Positions 62,100-64,000 of a stretch of 64,000 nt of DNA are shown here, piece by piece (positions within the stretch are counted from its first letter, which is position 1; each line of letters opens with the position of its first letter). Both the position numbers and the translations under genes were made by a program. This DNA is from Rallus limicola (lineage: Eukaryota; Chordata; Aves; Gruiformes; Rallidae): NCBI GenBank assembly GCA_022605955.1, contig JAKCOZ010000014.1:16126001-16190000 (forward strand), in the 5' to 3' direction. A model generated the notes under the pieces. That model did no database searches and had not been told where the DNA came from. It worked only from the letters and a program-made list of their open reading frames with translations.

Positions 62100-64000
62100 G
62101 TGAGTTACATTCCACAGCGGCACGGGCTCTTTGGCAGTCGCTGCATTAAAGCTTCACCTTCCAAGTCTATGTAGGTCACAGTAAGCTTTTTGTGCATGTT
62201 CTGGATGCAGCTGACTGGTCCTAGACAGTTCTAATGGAAAGTTAATAAAGCTGCTGTCTGGCGTTTCGGACCTGCCTTCCTACCCGGCAAAGTTAAAGCT
62301 GTTTGCACGTTGTGGTGACTTTTGAACTGCTAATTGATTTCATCTCCCCTTAGGGGAACAGCACTGGCCTCAAACGTAAAAGTTTCAAAAAATACACAGG
62401 CAGACAGCTAGGACAGAATAACCTTGTTGTGATTCTTGCTGTTTTTCATCATGCTACGAAAGCAGCAAGCTCAACTCTTACTCTTCAACCAAGACCCCAC
62501 ATGACGGACACTTAAACGCATGTCCCGTTGGCCCAATGTTCTGTTCAAGGGCTAGCACTTTCACTCATGCAGGGCACTCATCTGTAAGGCATAAATCCCC
62601 AGGAAACCCCAGGTTATTTCCAGCAATCACAAAGAGACTTGTTAAACTTCTAAGAAAACACTGCCTTGGCTGCTCTAATCCAGAGGTTCACAAGAATTTC
62701 TCTCTGGATGGGGTTGGGCAGATGTCAAACAAGTAGCCGTCCGTTTATGCCAAGCACTCCAGAGAACATAATAAACTGAATCCCTTTACAAGCTCCTAGA
62801 AAGACTTTGCTAACCACACTCCAGCATTCCCTGTATTCCAGTAGCTCCTGTTGCCTTAGGAAGTGTGCTGGTTGTCAGAGGTGCCAAGTACTTGTAGACT
62901 GTTTTGAAAGCAGTAGGAGTTCTGGTGCCCATCACCCTGAAAATAAAAGGGGACAGACAATGGACTTGGTTTCTTTGCACAGTTGTGGATATGCTCCACT
63001 GAGCAGTTTGGTTTGAATTCATAACAAAACTGTCCCCAGGCAAAGCAGACATAGCAATCTGGGCCTCCTTACCATAGCTCATACTGCCCAGCAGAGAAAT
63101 TGATACCCTACTCTGTTGGCCATACCAGTGGACACCTCCAAAAGGTTGTGACCTACGTAGGTAGTTGAACTTGAGGCAAAATTACAAGTATTCTTCAGTA
63201 GCTGAAAGAATCTACTGGATCCCTTTGCACTTTGATTCATATGCCAAGTGCAGCAAGCCCTTTAATGGGAAAGTCTCCCTGCTCCCTTCCTTCCCTCTGT
63301 CCCCTAGAGATCATTCAATTTGTTCCAATTTTTGGCCTCATCCTGAACCCTGTGGGATTCATGCAGCCAGTCACATGGAATGGTATGCACCATGGTAAGT
63401 ACTGAACTAGGTAGGCTAGGCCCCTGAGTATTTTTACACTTGTGCAGATGAGGGGGCTTTGTTCATTTTTAGCTAGGGGGATGGCCTGTAGGTTGGAGTA
63501 AGAGTTAACTACTGCTTCATCAGCTGTGCTGCCTGAGGATCCTTTATATCATTTCCCCCCTCCCCAGCTCAGATGAGACATCCTTTATTGCTGCTGAGGC
63601 GGCTTCACTGAGACTTGCACCAGCTCAAACCAGAGTCAAATTCAGTGCCTTATTTTTCAAAGAGCTTGCCAGTCTGATAAACAGGAGGAGAGGATTTGGC
63701 AACCTTTAGACCATAACTGCTAAAACACTAGGCCCACACAGGTTCCATACTCAGAATTTTCCAGATACTGCTTAAAAATGCCTCAGAGTGTCCTTAAAAA
63801 GAGAACAGAGCTAAGAGTCCAAATTGCCACTGGTATGCAGTTGTGCCAACAGTCCTTAGCAGAAATCTGTCAGCTCTGTACCTAAGCTCAGCATCTCCTG
63901 AATCCAACCACATGGAAGACTGAAAGGAGAAGACTCTGGGGCTCTGCTTCTGGAAGTACACATGAGGCATTTAACCAATACCACATACCATCCTCACAGG
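62100..64000 (+). other. NOD1 intron running off the window
   Basis: I looked for the expected next LRR exon (human-like LIQNQIT register) and found none in any + frame, so the final exons should lie beyond 64000. No repeat was recognised here. Confidence 0.65.

Noticed and set aside
62360..62420. 'ccccttag' acceptor followed by a frame starting GTALAS, considered as the next LRR exon
   Set aside because: Resembles KGTAQLADAL only by chance; the LRR consensus before it is missing and there is no donor after 84 nt.
63165..63398. Frame ending at a good donor 'atg|gtaagt' near 63394, considered as the next NOD1 exon
   Set aside because: The translation has no LRR pattern and does not match the expected 28-residue exon in any phase.
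1..64000. Search for tRNA, rRNA, CRISPR-like arrays or bacterial-type operons
   Set aside because: No tRNA B-box with a cloverleaf, no rRNA blocks and no spaced direct-repeat array were seen; the window is ordinary vertebrate chromosomal DNA.

Overview
This is nuclear DNA from a bird. Several copies of the avian CR1 LINE are present in both orientations, some with the typical 3' end (purine-rich 'ggttggaaggga' and 'agatcat..agtccaac' blocks, then ATTCTATGA-like octamers). An LTR-like element resembles one I remember as common in neoavian birds. The two protein-coding genes found, GGCT and NOD1, are neighbours in other vertebrates. Nothing here is prokaryotic: genes are split by GT-AG introns, promoters are CpG islands, and most of the DNA is non-coding.

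Layout. 1-1.2 kb is a CpG-rich island with no gene I can assign. About 1.2-28.4 kb is gene-poor intergenic DNA holding CR1 copies (about 1.5, 3.2, 8.9 and 26.5 kb), an LTR-like element (about 26.9-27.8 kb), a GC-rich patch (20.27-20.56 kb) and a 343-nt pure-purine GGAAA satellite (20.6-20.95 kb). GGCT occupies 29.03-38.8 kb on the + strand. It has four coding exons giving 189 residues, a CpG-island promoter with a 31-bp minisatellite just upstream, and a 3' UTR ending at an AATAAA near 38.81 kb. A second CpG island at about 39.1-39.95 kb follows within a few hundred bases and is the likely NOD1 promoter.

NOD1 runs along the + strand to the end of the window. Its start codon is at 47033. Nine coding exons are visible: two for the CARD, one 1.8-kb NACHT exon, and six leucine-rich-repeat exons of exactly 84 nt with phase-2 introns. 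The reading frame is open through all nine, giving 899 codons plus 2 nt. The last LRR exons and the stop codon were not found and should lie beyond 64000.

Function. GGCT is a cytosolic gamma-glutamyl-peptide-cleaving enzyme of glutathione turnover. NOD1 is the cytosolic sensor of diaminopimelate-containing peptidoglycan that signals through RIPK2. They are neighbours by synteny, not partners in a pathway. I found no evidence of an undescribed biological system. The points most worth a second look are the very short GGCT-NOD1 gap, upstream ORFs at the NOD1 start, the uniform LRR exons, and three unusual DNA tracts (polypurine, poly-G, promoter minisatellite).
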